From assembly GCF_026745355.1 (NCBI RefSeq), contig NC_079203.1, forward strand, positions 36,353,246 to 36,417,245: DNA of 64,000 nucleotides, given 5' to 3'. The notes under the pieces are model-generated. The model made no database searches and was not told the DNA's origin. It saw only the letters and a list, made by a program, of their open reading frames with translations. This document shows, one piece after another, positions 34,815 to 46,500 of this stretch. Origin of the DNA: Beta vulgaris subsp. vulgaris (taxonomy: Eukaryota > Streptophyta > Magnoliopsida > Caryophyllales > Amaranthaceae). The stretch's first letter is position 1. Each line of letters opens with the position of its first letter. Made by a program: the position numbers and the translations under genes.

Positions 34815-35305
34815 GAACAACTAAATTTGGGACTCCGAGTTATCAAATTAACATACTTGGCCACTTGGGTGCTTTTATAAATGTTTAGTGATGGTTGGAA
34901 CTTGGAACCCCTATATCAATTTTTTCTTTTAAATAAATTGACATATTTTTTCGGAAAAATGCTATATTGACTTTTGATATTAGGCACATATTTTATCTTG
35001 ACCTTGTACATATGAAAAACATAATCATATGATAATATTACATGTGTCTAGTCGTATGATTTCGCAATATCAACTTTTATAATTTTTAATTGTACATAAT
35101 TACGTTTATTGAACATCTCTAAAGGGTGTTCAAATGGAGTTGCTAAAAAATTGTCTAAAATCCTTAGCAACAAGCTAAACCATTGACACATTTCTCAAGC
35201 TTCGAATCCCCTTCCACAAGCTATACTATTCCTTCTGTTACTACCATTTTCGGATGCAAAGTAACATTTATTGTGGTACATTTAATCGAATCTCAAAAGG
35301 TTAAA
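34815..35305. other. Upstream region of the PPR gene
   Basis: This is AT-rich sequence without a gene. On the minus strand it should hold the PPR promoter. I see no distinctive TATA box. Confidence 0.4.
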
Positions 35306-35309
35306 TTTG

Positions 35310-37230
35310 TGTTTTAACATAAGGGCCCCATAGAAGTATAAAGCCCATTAAGCGACGTCAACAGAGGTCAAAGTCAACAAAATTCGAAGGAAGGTCATCA
35401 AGATTATCAAGAGATGAAAGTCAAAGAATACCAATCAAAAGAAGACAATCAGAGGACAATTCAACATAAAGACAAATATGCATTAGAGAGCAACAGTTAT
35501 TCAGCGCCATAAAACGGTTAAGGTTTGAATCAAATATGATTCAAACATTTTCCCTCCCCGGCATGCATGGAAGTTACATGTTACGATTCTCTATAAATAG
35601 AGAAACTATTATCAAGAAGACTCACACAATCCATCAAACTCTAGCATTTCTTAATTCTCTAGCGTAACTTAGCACTAACATAGCCCAACCCCCTTTCGGG
35701 GTTGTAGTTTAGTTTCTTAGATTTAGCTTAGACATTTGGGCATGTTATGGTACCATTAGACAATATCTCAAATTCTTCAATTGAAGCAAGGAACCATGGA
35801 GGTAACAAACTCCGTGTCTCCTCTTTAAGTTGCCCAGCCTGACTGTACTTATCCCTTTTGTGTTACAAAATCCATCTCTAAGGTTGTGGTAGTATAGAAA
35901 CTTTATACTTTAATTAAAAGGTCGATTAATGTTTGCTCTATTTATTGCTTTTTGCCTGAATTTAATTTATGTTGTAGTTTGATCATTAATTAAATTGCAA
36001 CAGAGTATATTAGCAAGTTAATCTAATTAAAATCGGTAACCCGGGGACTAAGTCTTCCAAGGCATTCAGTACCAAACTATTGGGTGTCCATTGAATTGTT
36101 TGCAAGGTCAACAAACTGATTTTGCACTAACAAGTTCTTTAGCAACCACAACGAGAAAAGAAGATTCATAGTCAGATTGTGAAAATTCTTCTTCACATTT
36201 TCGAAAACTAACTGTAAAAAACGGTTGTTTTTGTTTTTATTAAAATGTCGGAAACACGTTCTAAGAAGAATGAAGAAGCTGCTCAGGGTGAATCAAATTT
36301 CCACAACATGGAAACTAGTTCTTCTGTCCCTCCAGAGACAATGGTACATTGTAACAACGGTGAACCAATTCACCACGGTCATGAAGAGTTGGTTGGAGAG
36401 ACCTCATCAAGAGATGACTCATCTCCAGGTAAAGATGGCAATATCCGGTGGATCACCCGACCATTCGCTCCACCCGGTTTAAACGGATGATAGCTGGGTG
36501 ACGGATAATCGGGTGATGGACGCGGGTCGGGTTCGGGTGATATTTTTCATCCATCACCCGACCCATCATCCGCTTACCACCCGATCCGTCACCCGTTTAA
36601 AGTAAAAAATATATAATTTTTTTAATTTTGGGCTTTTTCATTTTTACAGCTTTATTAATCTATAGCCCAAAAGTTACAAGATGATAATATATAATATATA
36701 AATGTTAATAATGTGGATTAGGGTTAGTTTGGAGACGATTTTACATAGTAAGTAGAATTATATAAATGGGTTAGTGGTTCTTGTTAGTAATTTTTCTTTC
36801 TTCTCCTAATACTATTTGATTTCACCCGTTAATCACCCGATCCATCCGTTTAACCCGGTTACAAATGGATGGATGGATTCGGGTGGAGATGGATGAGGGT
36901 GATGGATGGATCGGGTGGAGTGGTGGATGCGGGTGACGCTCCACCCGCCTCAAACCCGATCCATTTACATCTCTATCTCCAGGTAGTACTGGTCGTGGAC
37001 TTATACACCAAATGTATGGAAAGTTCACGGAGGTACTAAGAATTTATTATTAGAAGTTAGAGAGAGTCAGAGACAACAATTTGACTCTAACTACATAATT
37101 ATAGCTCATGAGTCTGCCAGAGTCTTCATGGATATCCTTCAAAGGATAAGTGAAGAGAATAGAGATATTAACTCTAGGCAAATTGATAGGATCCTTGTGG
37201 ATATCAATGATACTATCAGTCTGAACTAGA
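35310..37230 (+). pseudogene. LTR-retrotransposon remnant with gag-like ORF
   Basis: A promoter-like part (TATA box CTATAAATAGAG at about 35590, leader after it) is followed by an open frame from ATG 36245 (MSETRSKKNEEAAQGES). The frame continues, after the hAT insertion at 36429, with SSPGSTGRGLIHQMYGKF and, after a frameshift near 37045, with a charged helical stretch ending at TAG 37227. The composition is gag-like, but no zinc knuckle, protease or RT is present and LTR ends were not established. Confidence 0.4.
36429..36974. mobile_element. Non-autonomous hAT element, CACCCG-rich
   Basis: An 8-bp duplication ATCTCCAG (36421-36428 and 36975-36982) flanks 546 bp with short imperfect inverted ends (GTAAAGATGGCAA and CATTTACATCTCT). 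The interior is dominated by CACCCG / CGGGTG motifs near both ends around an AT-rich core. The gag-like frame continues across the site. Confidence 0.82.
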
Positions 37231-38054
37231 CTCCACAACAAATGGTTAATTATAATTGAATTGAATAGGTAATAGATAGAGTTGTCCGAACCAAATCAGT
37301 CTTCAATTTAGATTACAGTTGCAGGACTGCGTACTCCCGCAACCAATGATATCGAGGTACTAAGTATATATAATATAACACGGTGATCAATCCGGTCCCA
37401 AGAAAAGTCATGGACTACCACCATGTACTACAACTCATACTAGTCCAACAATTCAGACGTGCACAAGTATAAAGCTTATTGCTATTCACTTTCCACTTCA
37501 AGTTATTAATAAATTATTTACTTGTTGTAACTCACAAAGTAAGACAACCAACATAAATATATCAACTTCCATTTTTATCTTAATATTAAATAAGGTGATC
37601 AACAACTCAAGTAATCTAAGAATAGTCCTATTACTTAGATTAATAACCAACCAATATTTATTTGTTGACTTAGATCAAAAATCAATCAACCTTTCCATAA
37701 GTGAATATCCAACTTACCAAGCAAGGCTCACAGTCCTTATAAAGTAAATATAATAAAATAACCTAAGGGAACAATATGATCTAATTCATGATCCAATAAA
37801 CAATATAAATATTAATTCCTTATGTAAATTAATAAAATAAAATTCTCAATTTCTACATGCTTGCATCAATCATCCATACAAAAGATGAGAGAGAAAGTTA
37901 GAGAGAGATGCTCTAGACTAAAGTCTTTGAAAATCAGAAAAAATAGAAACCCTAGCCCCTTGCATTTTCCCCAAATCGATTTCAAGAAGTTCTTAGTCAC
38001 ACAATCTGCGAAATCTTTTCTAAGTTTAATCTTCATCATCTCCATAATACCAGT
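37231..38054. other. AT-rich stretch without genes
   Basis: I see nothing I can name. The last 190 bp, on the minus strand, resemble a leader (CTCTCTCTAACTTTCTCTC) and continue beyond the gypsy insertion at 49705. Confidence 0.35.
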
Positions 38055-38686
38055 TGTTATGTAGTGCAAAACTAGCAATTTATATCACAACTCCCAAAGA
38101 TGGGTTCTAAGAACTGGAGACTTGTGCAACAATGATTGGTTCAAATCCCGAAGCAAACTCCTGACCAGCAACCTGCAAAAAAGGGACCCACCCTGGAGGT
38201 TTGGGTGGTATTTCCCCCTCCGATGCTTAAGTCAGATATCAGGGATGTAAAGGAACTTTTAGAGAGAGAAATTAGAGAGAGAGAGAGAAGAATTTATGAC
38301 AGAGTAACAGTACTATCCTCTGAAAAACGTACCTTTCACCCTGAAATCAAGGACTATTTATACTGTTTGAAATGACTGCTGTGCCTTGATGTCACCCTAA
38401 TTTGGGAGCATCTGATTGGCTAATCAAAGTTTTGGGACACGTGGCAGCTGTTAACTGGTCAGTACACCTCACTTTCATATAAAGGTGTAAATCAGACTTA
38501 CTGGGCCTAAGTACAGTTTTTGGGGCCAGAAGAAGGTCTTTTTAGTACGTTTTCAGAGAAACGTACTTTTAGGCCTGTCACCTTCAGGCCCTTTTGTACT
38601 TTTATTCCCCTGCATATATGCCACATGTAGGGCTCAGATGAGGCCACGTGTCAGTACCAGAGCCGTTTATTTTTTAGGCTACAACA
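38055..38686 (-). repeat. 3' LTR of the gypsy element
   Basis: Read on the minus strand it runs TGTTGTAGCC to an end ATAACA. A purine tract AAGGGGCAAA lies directly upstream (plus strand 38687-38696). The LTR contains a run of GAGAGA repeats and differs from the other LTR at roughly seven to ten small sites. Confidence 0.95.
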
Positions 38687-39110
38687 TTTGCCCCTTAAAA
38701 GAGGGAGTTATTATCTTTTGGGCGCCAAGACGGTTAATCTTCCTCTTTTAACCGACCTGGAACTGCTCTTCTCTTTTTCAAAAAAGAGGCGCCATTTTGC
38801 CGGTCTCCACAGGTCAACTCCTATGAACAACGGTTACTTTTACCGGATGAGGGGGTCATTTTCACCCCTCTATAAATATGTGCCTTAGTCGCTCCTGGAA
38901 TCATTTTAACTTTGCTGAGAAATTTTCTAGAGAGAGAGACTCTGCAGATTTTTACTGAACTTTTTAGAGAGAAGAACAACTCCCGTCCAAGCTCTTGCAA
39001 TTGTTGTTTTGCTCGTCCGAGATTTCAAGTCATCTTCAACATTCGTCCGAACTTTCTTCTACAGGTATATTCTCAACTCTTTTCCTTGATTGCACACATA
39101 TTTTAAGAAA

Positions 39111-42100
39111 ATGGATTCGTCCTCTTCCTCGAACAATTTCGGCCGCTCAAGGGTTGGTGCTAACCCTAGAACAGAGGGCCTAACTTCCTCGGCATCTTCT
39201 AGAGTTGGTCCTATCTTGGCCGGGCATGCATTCTTTATCTTTAGCCATGGACGGCAAAGTCAGACGACCCAATCTTTACCTGTGCAGGGTAATCTGGCGC
39301 GCGTCAAGCAAACGGCTCGCATCAGAAGAGGGGTAACCATGCCGGCCTCTAGCTCTGAAAGGGAGGAATCCACTGGGCGAATTCCAGCCGAAGGAGAACG
39401 AGAGACCCAAAGCGCTCGTCCTGCCTACCAAACTCTTTCTCCTGAACATGCCGAGGAGGAACCAGAAATCAGGGGCTCCCCAGAGGTCAGCCCGTCCATA
39501 CATAGGACGATCTCAGATGAGCCGAGGACGGCTAGCTCTTCTGACCTTGCTAGTGGCTCAGAGGAACCATCAACCACTTCGTCTGAAATAAGACGGCGGC
39601 TAGGTCCCCTTTCTGACCCTAGGTTCATCCTGGCCGATAACTCATGGCTGGGACGATTAGGCTCGGACCTTAGACCTTTTTCAGTGGTTATGCCCATGCC
39701 TGGCTACCACTTTGTCCTTCCCGGCCGAGAGGACACTATTTTCAGTGCTCCTCCCGGCCATTTTGCAGTTTATCGGCTGGCATTAGATGCCGGCCTGCGC
39801 TTTCCCCTTCACCCTTTCATCAGCCAACTTCTTCAGTATTACGGCATAGGACATAATCAGCTTGCCCCTAACTCTTGGCAAAACATCCTTACCTTTCTGG
39901 CCGTCTGCAACTTAAAGGGAAAGGACCCTTCTCTGGCCGCTTTCACCCATATTCACTACGTTGCCAAGGTCCCTAGGACCATTGAAGGAAGCTGGCTGAG
40001 CGTGTGCAACCGTCAAGGATTCTTGACGTCTTGGGATAAGACTTCCAAGATGCACTCATGGAAGGGCGAGTTCCTCTTTGTCCAGGCGCCCAATAAAGCG
40101 GTGGCAAACCGTCTTCGGTATTTTAGCCGGACAACCACAAATACTGGACGGATGGCCTCATACCTGGAACTGGAGAGTAACTCTGCCGAAGAGATGGTGG
40201 AGTACTTCCGGGTTTCGGAGTATACTATGGAAGATGTTTCTTTCAAGGGTCCGTCCAATTGGATTCCTTTTAAGGAAATGTTTTACCATGACAACTTCCT
40301 AGTCGCTGCCGGCTTACGGCAGGACGAGGACAGAGGTATATCAACTAAGAATCTTCCAAGTAAAAATTTCTAGACTTGCTTATCATTCATCCAACACTTG
40401 TTTTATTCCCTTTTGCAGATTCAGCCAGGAGCAAACTAAGGAAGTCTTGGATTGGAGACATGAGCTCGTCCAGATTTGCGGATACTCTATGGAAGGAGTA
40501 CAGTAAGTCAGGTGCCGAAAAGAGGGCCGACACTCTGGTAAGCTATTGTATATGTATACATTTTTTTTTTTTTTTTTTCTGGACGACTTGTCTACCCTGG
40601 GGCAATTCGTCCAGAGAAACACAGGCGAGCTAACTTCTCAAGAAGCAATCGTCTAGATTGATTTCTTGACGGCTTGCCTCTTAGGGGACAGTCCGTCTGA
40701 GTAGCATAGGACGAGTTACTCATTGAATAACAACCGTCCTGGTTGACTTACGGTTTGCCTCTTCGGGGGCAGTCCGTCTAGAATAGCTTTGGACGAGTTA
40801 TATTTGAGGAGCAATTCGTCCTGGTGATATCTTGACGTGCACTAATCTTTTCCTTTTTCAGAAAAATGCCCCAACTTCTAAAGCTTTGGCCGAGAAAGCC
40901 GCCAAAGAAACGGCGCCGGCACCAGTGAGGCTCCTCCCTCAAAAAAGGCCAAGGGCTTTACTGCTAAGAAGAGGAAGACCACACGGCCGGTTCCCAAGGT
41001 CGTCATCGAGCTACCGGCCAAGGAGGAGGCCAAAGAAGAGCCGGGAAGCGACTCCCGGGCCCTCGTGGCCTATACTGGTCCGGCGAGCAGCCCACACCTT
41101 CACAACCTGACGAGGTTGTCATATTGGAGGATGCTGGACAATCTTCTCAGCCGGACACGGCTGTGGACGGTTCCGCCTTTTCTGGGCCTGTGGCCCAACT
41201 CGTAGGCCAGATGCCGGCTGCGTATAGGACGGCTTCCCGTTCCTCTGGTGAGTCTTACTATTCCAACGTAGTTAGAACACTACGGGTTGGCGGGCGTCCG
41301 ATGAGTCCGTCCAACAAACAGACCGTGGTTATTCCCATCAGGTGTACTGACGAGTCTAACCTTTCAGATAAAGGGAAGGGTCCAGCTGTTGACGGCTCCC
41401 CTAGCCTCTCTGACGATGAATCTTCTCCAGCTTTTGGAAAGATGTCTTCGTCCGATCGTGAGAAGCTCAAGACGGAGCTGTTTAAGTGCTTTCCCGAACC
41501 TTATATCAAGGGGTTAAGGGGAGCATCGTCTGGGCATGTAGGTTACATGTCTCGCTTGCTGCCGAGGTACGTCTTTCTTTTTCTAGACGCTTATGTTTTA
41601 TACTTGACATTTATTTTCCTTTTTTCATCCGTCCTGACATGCCTTATCCTTTCATGTGTTCAGCTTTTTGCTCGCAGCATGATAACAGAGGACTGGGCAA
41701 AGGAGCTCAGAAAAGAGAATAAGAAGCTCGTCCACGAGTGACGGCGGCTGCTGATCATGCCCAGTTTGCTATGGCCCAGCAAGAGGTGCTGCATCAGCAG
41801 ACCAAGGTTGGCATTGGAAAAACGGTCTGCCGAGCTAGAGTCTCAGATCAAAGTCTACCTTCTTCGGTTGACGGAGATGCTGGACGAACGGGCTTCATTG
41901 GAACGTGTCCTGACGGACGAGAGGAACTCAGTCATGACGATGGCTGCTGATTTTTTCAAAGAGAACCTCGTCTTAAGGTCAAGAACCAAGCCCTTCGTAC
42001 TGAGGTGGCCGAGACCATTGCTGGCGCCAAAGAGGCTATGAACACCGTCATAGATACCTAAAGGAATGGGCATGCAAGCTTTTGGCATGATGGCCGAAGA

Positions 42101-42268
42101 AGAGGATATCCCCAGATATGCTCGTCGGCTGGCGTTCCAGGAGGCTTTGCATAAGGCGACTATATCCGGAGCCGACCCTCCCGTTTTTGAAGAATCTTCT
42201 GAAGATGAAGAGGGGAGGACGATGCTGAGGCCCAGGATGAAGAGGACAATGATCCTCCTGCCGCTTAG
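39111..42268 (+). pseudogene. Antisense extra ORF of the Tat element (putative gypsy-type transposon domain)
   Basis: This frame runs opposite to gag-pol. Exon 1 (39111-40335, 408 codons) has a Ser-rich N-terminus and then a folded part with PGYHFVLPGREDTIF, RFPLHPFISQLLQYYGIGHN and LAPNSWQNILTFLAVCNLKG. This pattern fits the Pfam family 'putative gypsy type transposon' (PF04195). Splice signals join it to 40419-40537 (GT at 40336, TTTTGCAG before 40419) and then to 40862 onwards (TTTTTCAG). Later pieces (to 41566; 41664-42268) encode acidic, Lys-rich and coiled-coil sequence ending with EDEEGR-like residues. Frameshifts near 40930, 41090 and 41740 break it. The function of such ORFs is unknown. 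It is distinct from pol. Confidence 0.8.
40590..40850. repeat. Tandem-like ~85-bp repeat in an intron of the antisense ORF
   Basis: Segments built on GGACGAGTTA, CAATTCGTCC or CAACCGTCC, CTTGACGGCTTGCCTCTT and GGGGACAGTCCGTCT recur about three times. Related segments appear again at 42790-42910. Confidence 0.7.
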
Positions 42269-43505
42269 TTCCTTTGTTGTATCTTGGCCGTGAGCCATTT
42301 GTAATTTTCCTCCTTTTGTACTTAGATGAATTTAGGTTGTAATCATCTTTTTTACATTTATGAAAAGCTATCTTTTTCAATCTCTTTGTTCATGTGTTAC
42401 TGTTTTTGACATATTACCTTACAACCTCATATCTATTACAAGTACAAAAACAATCCGTCATAATATTTGGCTGGTCTAATAACTCTTTTGGCCGATCTCA
42501 TCCATTACTATTATTAAGGCATAAGTATAAAGTATCTCGTCAATCATTCTGATCTGACCCAGTAGCTCTTTTCTGGACGTTCATAACCAGATGCTCAAGC
42601 ATACTTGTAATTTTTAAATTTCCAAGTATAGAAGTTTGCTCGGCCAGAGCCCGGGTTCCGTTCGTCCTTGGACAAAGACTTAGTTAGTTTATAAATTATG
42701 CCCCTATATGCCCCCTTCTTGGACGAAGAGTTTTTATAACTTTTTCCTGTTCAAGAAGGAGTTGAGAAGATAATTTTTAAACAACTGGACAAGTGGTTTA
42801 TGCGAGAAGCAACTCGTCCAAGCTAATATTCTGACGGGCTGCTTCTTTGGAGAGCAACTCGTCTGAATGATAGTTGGACGAACTGATTCTTTTGAAAAAC
42901 TCGTCCATCATGAAATAACTTGTTCCTTTACTAAGGTTGTTATTTGAAGTTTTGTGGCTTTTGGACGGACAGTAAGATACCTTTACTAAGGCGTCTTATT
43001 TCCAGCCGACCTTGTTCAGGAGATGTTTAACTCTTTAAGTAAACAACCGGCCAAATCTGACATGTTTTATCCGTTTAAGAATGATAACATGTTCAGCCGA
43101 ACTCCTAATGAAAGGTGCATTGTCTTTTTGCTTTGTAAAATTAGTTAGCTTTTGACGTTAGTATGTAACTTAAGCAAACAATTAAAACAAAGTCATAGAG
43201 AAGTAGAATTGTATTATATGAAGTTTGCTTGACGGATAGTCAAGGTACATGTCTACATTCTACTTTTTCATTGTAATGCATTAGGAAAAGATTACAATTT
43301 AGCTGAGTGGTCTAAACAAAGTATTTCTTCAAAGTGTCAGAATTCCACGTCCTAGGAATAGGACGTCCGTCCAATCCTTCAAGACGAAAGGTACCATTCT
43401 GAACGACTTCGATTATCTTATAGGGCCTTCCCAGTTAGGAGTAAGCTTGCCTAACTCTTTGGCTCGGCCGACGCTTCCATTTTTCTTAGGACGAGATCTC
43501 CCATC
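42269..43505. other. Non-coding spacer between the antisense ORF and integrase
   Basis: This is AT-rich with scattered CTCGTCC / GGACGA motifs. No frame is supported. It separates the two convergent coding blocks, so it should hold both 3' ends. Confidence 0.6.
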
Positions 43506-43506
43506 T

Positions 43507-46500
43507 TTATGGACGTCTAGCAACTCTTTTGTTGAAGTCTCTTGCCATTCTTAACTTATATAGTTGCATCCTCAGCAGAGCATTGCCCCTGACTTCAGGA
43601 ACTAAGTCCAAAGCCGTCCTAAGAGCTGCCCAGTTAGCATCTTCTGAGTACATCATTACTCTTAAGGTGGGTTCCTCAACTTCAATAGGAAGGACAGCCT
43701 CAGAGCCATAAACCATCATAAAGGGAGTCTCTCCTGTGGAATTCTTGGCCGTCGTCCTAATTGACCATAAGACCAGCTGCAATTCTTCTACCCAAAGCCC
43801 CTTTGCATTGTCTAACTTCTTTTTATTCCGGCCGAAAGGATCTTGTTAAAGCCTCCACTTGCCCATTAGCCTGTGGATGAGCTACTGCTGCAAAGTGAGC
43901 TTAATTCTTGGTCGGCCAACCATTGACGAAGTTGGGTGTTTCAAATTGGGCCCATTATCAAAGACGATCGACTGGGGCATGCCAAACCTTGTAATTAAGT
44001 TCTTCCAGATGAACCTTTGACATCATTGGTGGTGATCCTTTAATGCTTCAGCTCAACCCATTTTGTAAAGTAGTCTACAGCTACTATTACAAATTTCTTC
44101 TGGCCGGCAGCAATAGGAAAAGGCCCAAGATATCCATCCCCATTTAGCAAAGGGAAGAGGAAAGAGAATGGGCGTCAAGAATTGGACGGCTTTTGAGGAT
44201 ATTACCATGCTTTGGCAACTATCACACTTCTTGGCATAGAGGAGTGCATCTTCTTTTAAGGACGGCCAAAAGTAGCCCGTCCTGAGAGCCCTTTCTGCCA
44301 AAGCTCTTCCTCCAATGTGAGAAGCACAAGCTCCCTCATGCAACTCCTTCAAAACGTCCAGACCTTCCTTTCGGCTGATGCACTTGAGAAGAGGCCGATT
44401 ATAGGATTTTTTGTATAAGGTCTCATTCCAACATTCAAACCACTTGTCCCTAGCTCTCACATACTTGGCCTTAATGGGATCAAGAGGCAGACGGCCGTTT
44501 TCTTGAACTCAATGATTGGACTCATCCACTCATCATCTCGGCTGAGAAACAGCACTTCTCCGGCCTCAATGCTCTTGGCCGCCTTCACCTCCCAAAAGAC
44601 TGTTCTAGGAACGTCACCTTCGGCCGAGCTGGCCAGTTTAGAGAGGGCATCAGCTTGATGGTTTTCTGATCTGGGCACCTGATCTAGGACGAACCTCTTT
44701 AAAGACTTGATCTCGTCCTTGACCAAATTCATATACTTGCTCATGGACGCTTCCTTGCATTCAAATCACCATTGACCGACTGACAACCAGCAGAGAGTCA
44801 GTTTTAGCTTCGATTTCCAAGGCCCCAGCCGCTTTACACATTTTTATGCCGGCTAAGAGAGCTTCATACTCTGCTTCTTATTGGACGCCTGGAACTTGAA
44901 TTTCATAGCATATTCAAACTTATCCCCTTCTGGAGATTGAAAAATGATTCCTGCCCCACATCCGTTGGCAGTTGAGGATCCGTCCACCATAAGGGTCCAA
45001 TGACGCCTTCCTGCTGCTGGATCCTGGACGCTTTCTATCGTAGGCCGAGTAAGCTCTACGATGAAATCAGCCAAAGCTTGGCCCTTGATTGCCTTTCTAG
45101 GCTCAAATGTTAAATCAAACATATTCAGCTCAACAGCCCATTTTAACATTCGGCCAGAGGCATCCATCTTATGCAACACTTGTCTAAGTGGCTGATCTGT
45201 ATATACAAGGATGCTGTGAGCTAAGAAGTAAGGTCTTAACTTCCGGCTAGCCATCAACAAGGCCAGGCCGAATTTCTCGATGGTGGAATATCTGTTCTCA
45301 GCATCTTTCAGCACATGGCTCACAAAATAGACGGGTATTTGCACCGCGTCTCTTTCAGCCAAGAGGACTCACTGACTGCGAAGGTGATACAGCCAGGTAT
45401 ACATACAACTTTTACCTTCGGCCGGACTGATCAACCTAGGCAGCTGCCGAAGATGGTCTTTGACTTGCTGAAGTGCCAACTCAGCTTCTTCCGACCACTC
45501 AAACTTGGCATTCTTTTTGATAGTAGCAAAGAAATGGTGACATTTGTCTCGATTTTGAGAGAAACCGTCCAAGAGCAGCCAAACAGCCCGTCAACCTCTG
45601 AACTTCTTTGACTTTGGACGGCGAAGACATATTCATAATAGCCTGAATTTTGTCGGGATTTGCCTCAATCCCTCTTGATCAACCAAAATCCCAGAAATTT
45701 CCCAGCAACTACGCCGAACACATTTTTGCGGATTAAGCTTCAACTTGAATTTTCTCAAGGTGAGGAAGGTTTCCCTCAGATCGTCCAGATGATCTTTCTC
45801 CTCTTTACTCTTGACGATCATGTCGTCTATATAAGCTTCCATATTTCGGCCGAGCTGCGGCTGAAATACTGTATTAATGAGCCTCTGAAATGTAGCCGGA
45901 GCATTTCTTAGGCCGAAAGGCATCCTGAGCCATCCATACAGCCCTTTCTCGGTAACGAAGGAAGTCTTATCTTGATCATCCGGCACATAGGAATCTGATG
46001 GAAGCCAGAGTAGGCATCCATAAAGCTCAGCAGGGCATGGCCGGCCGTAGAATCAACCAGACGATCTATTTTTGGCAACGGGAAGCTGTCCTTAGGACAA
46101 GCCTTGTTCAAATCTGTATAATCAACACACTCCTCCAAGTGCCATTCGGCTTTGGAACCATCACAACATTTGCTACCCAATCTGGGTAGTATGTTTCCCG
46201 GATGAATTTAGATTTAAGCAGCTTTTGAACTTCCTCAACGGCCTTATTTCTGGCCGGCCCGATGCCTCTTCTTCTGCCGAATAGGCTTTTGCCCCGTCAA
46301 TGTTGAGCTTATGGACGGCCACCTCAGGGTCTATCCCAGGCATCTCTCTACAGCATAGGCAAACACATCTTCAAATTCTCGCAGCAACGCAACTAAGGCG
46401 TCCTGAATTTCCGATCTCAAAATGATCCAATTTTCAATGTCCTTTCCGGACGCTCTGGATTCAAGCAATCTCTACTGGACTTTCCACAGGCTCTGGACGT

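Noticed and set aside
34815..34820. PPR start two codons upstream of ATG 34814
   Set aside because: The upstream in-frame codon is TTG. The first ATG gives the better plant start.
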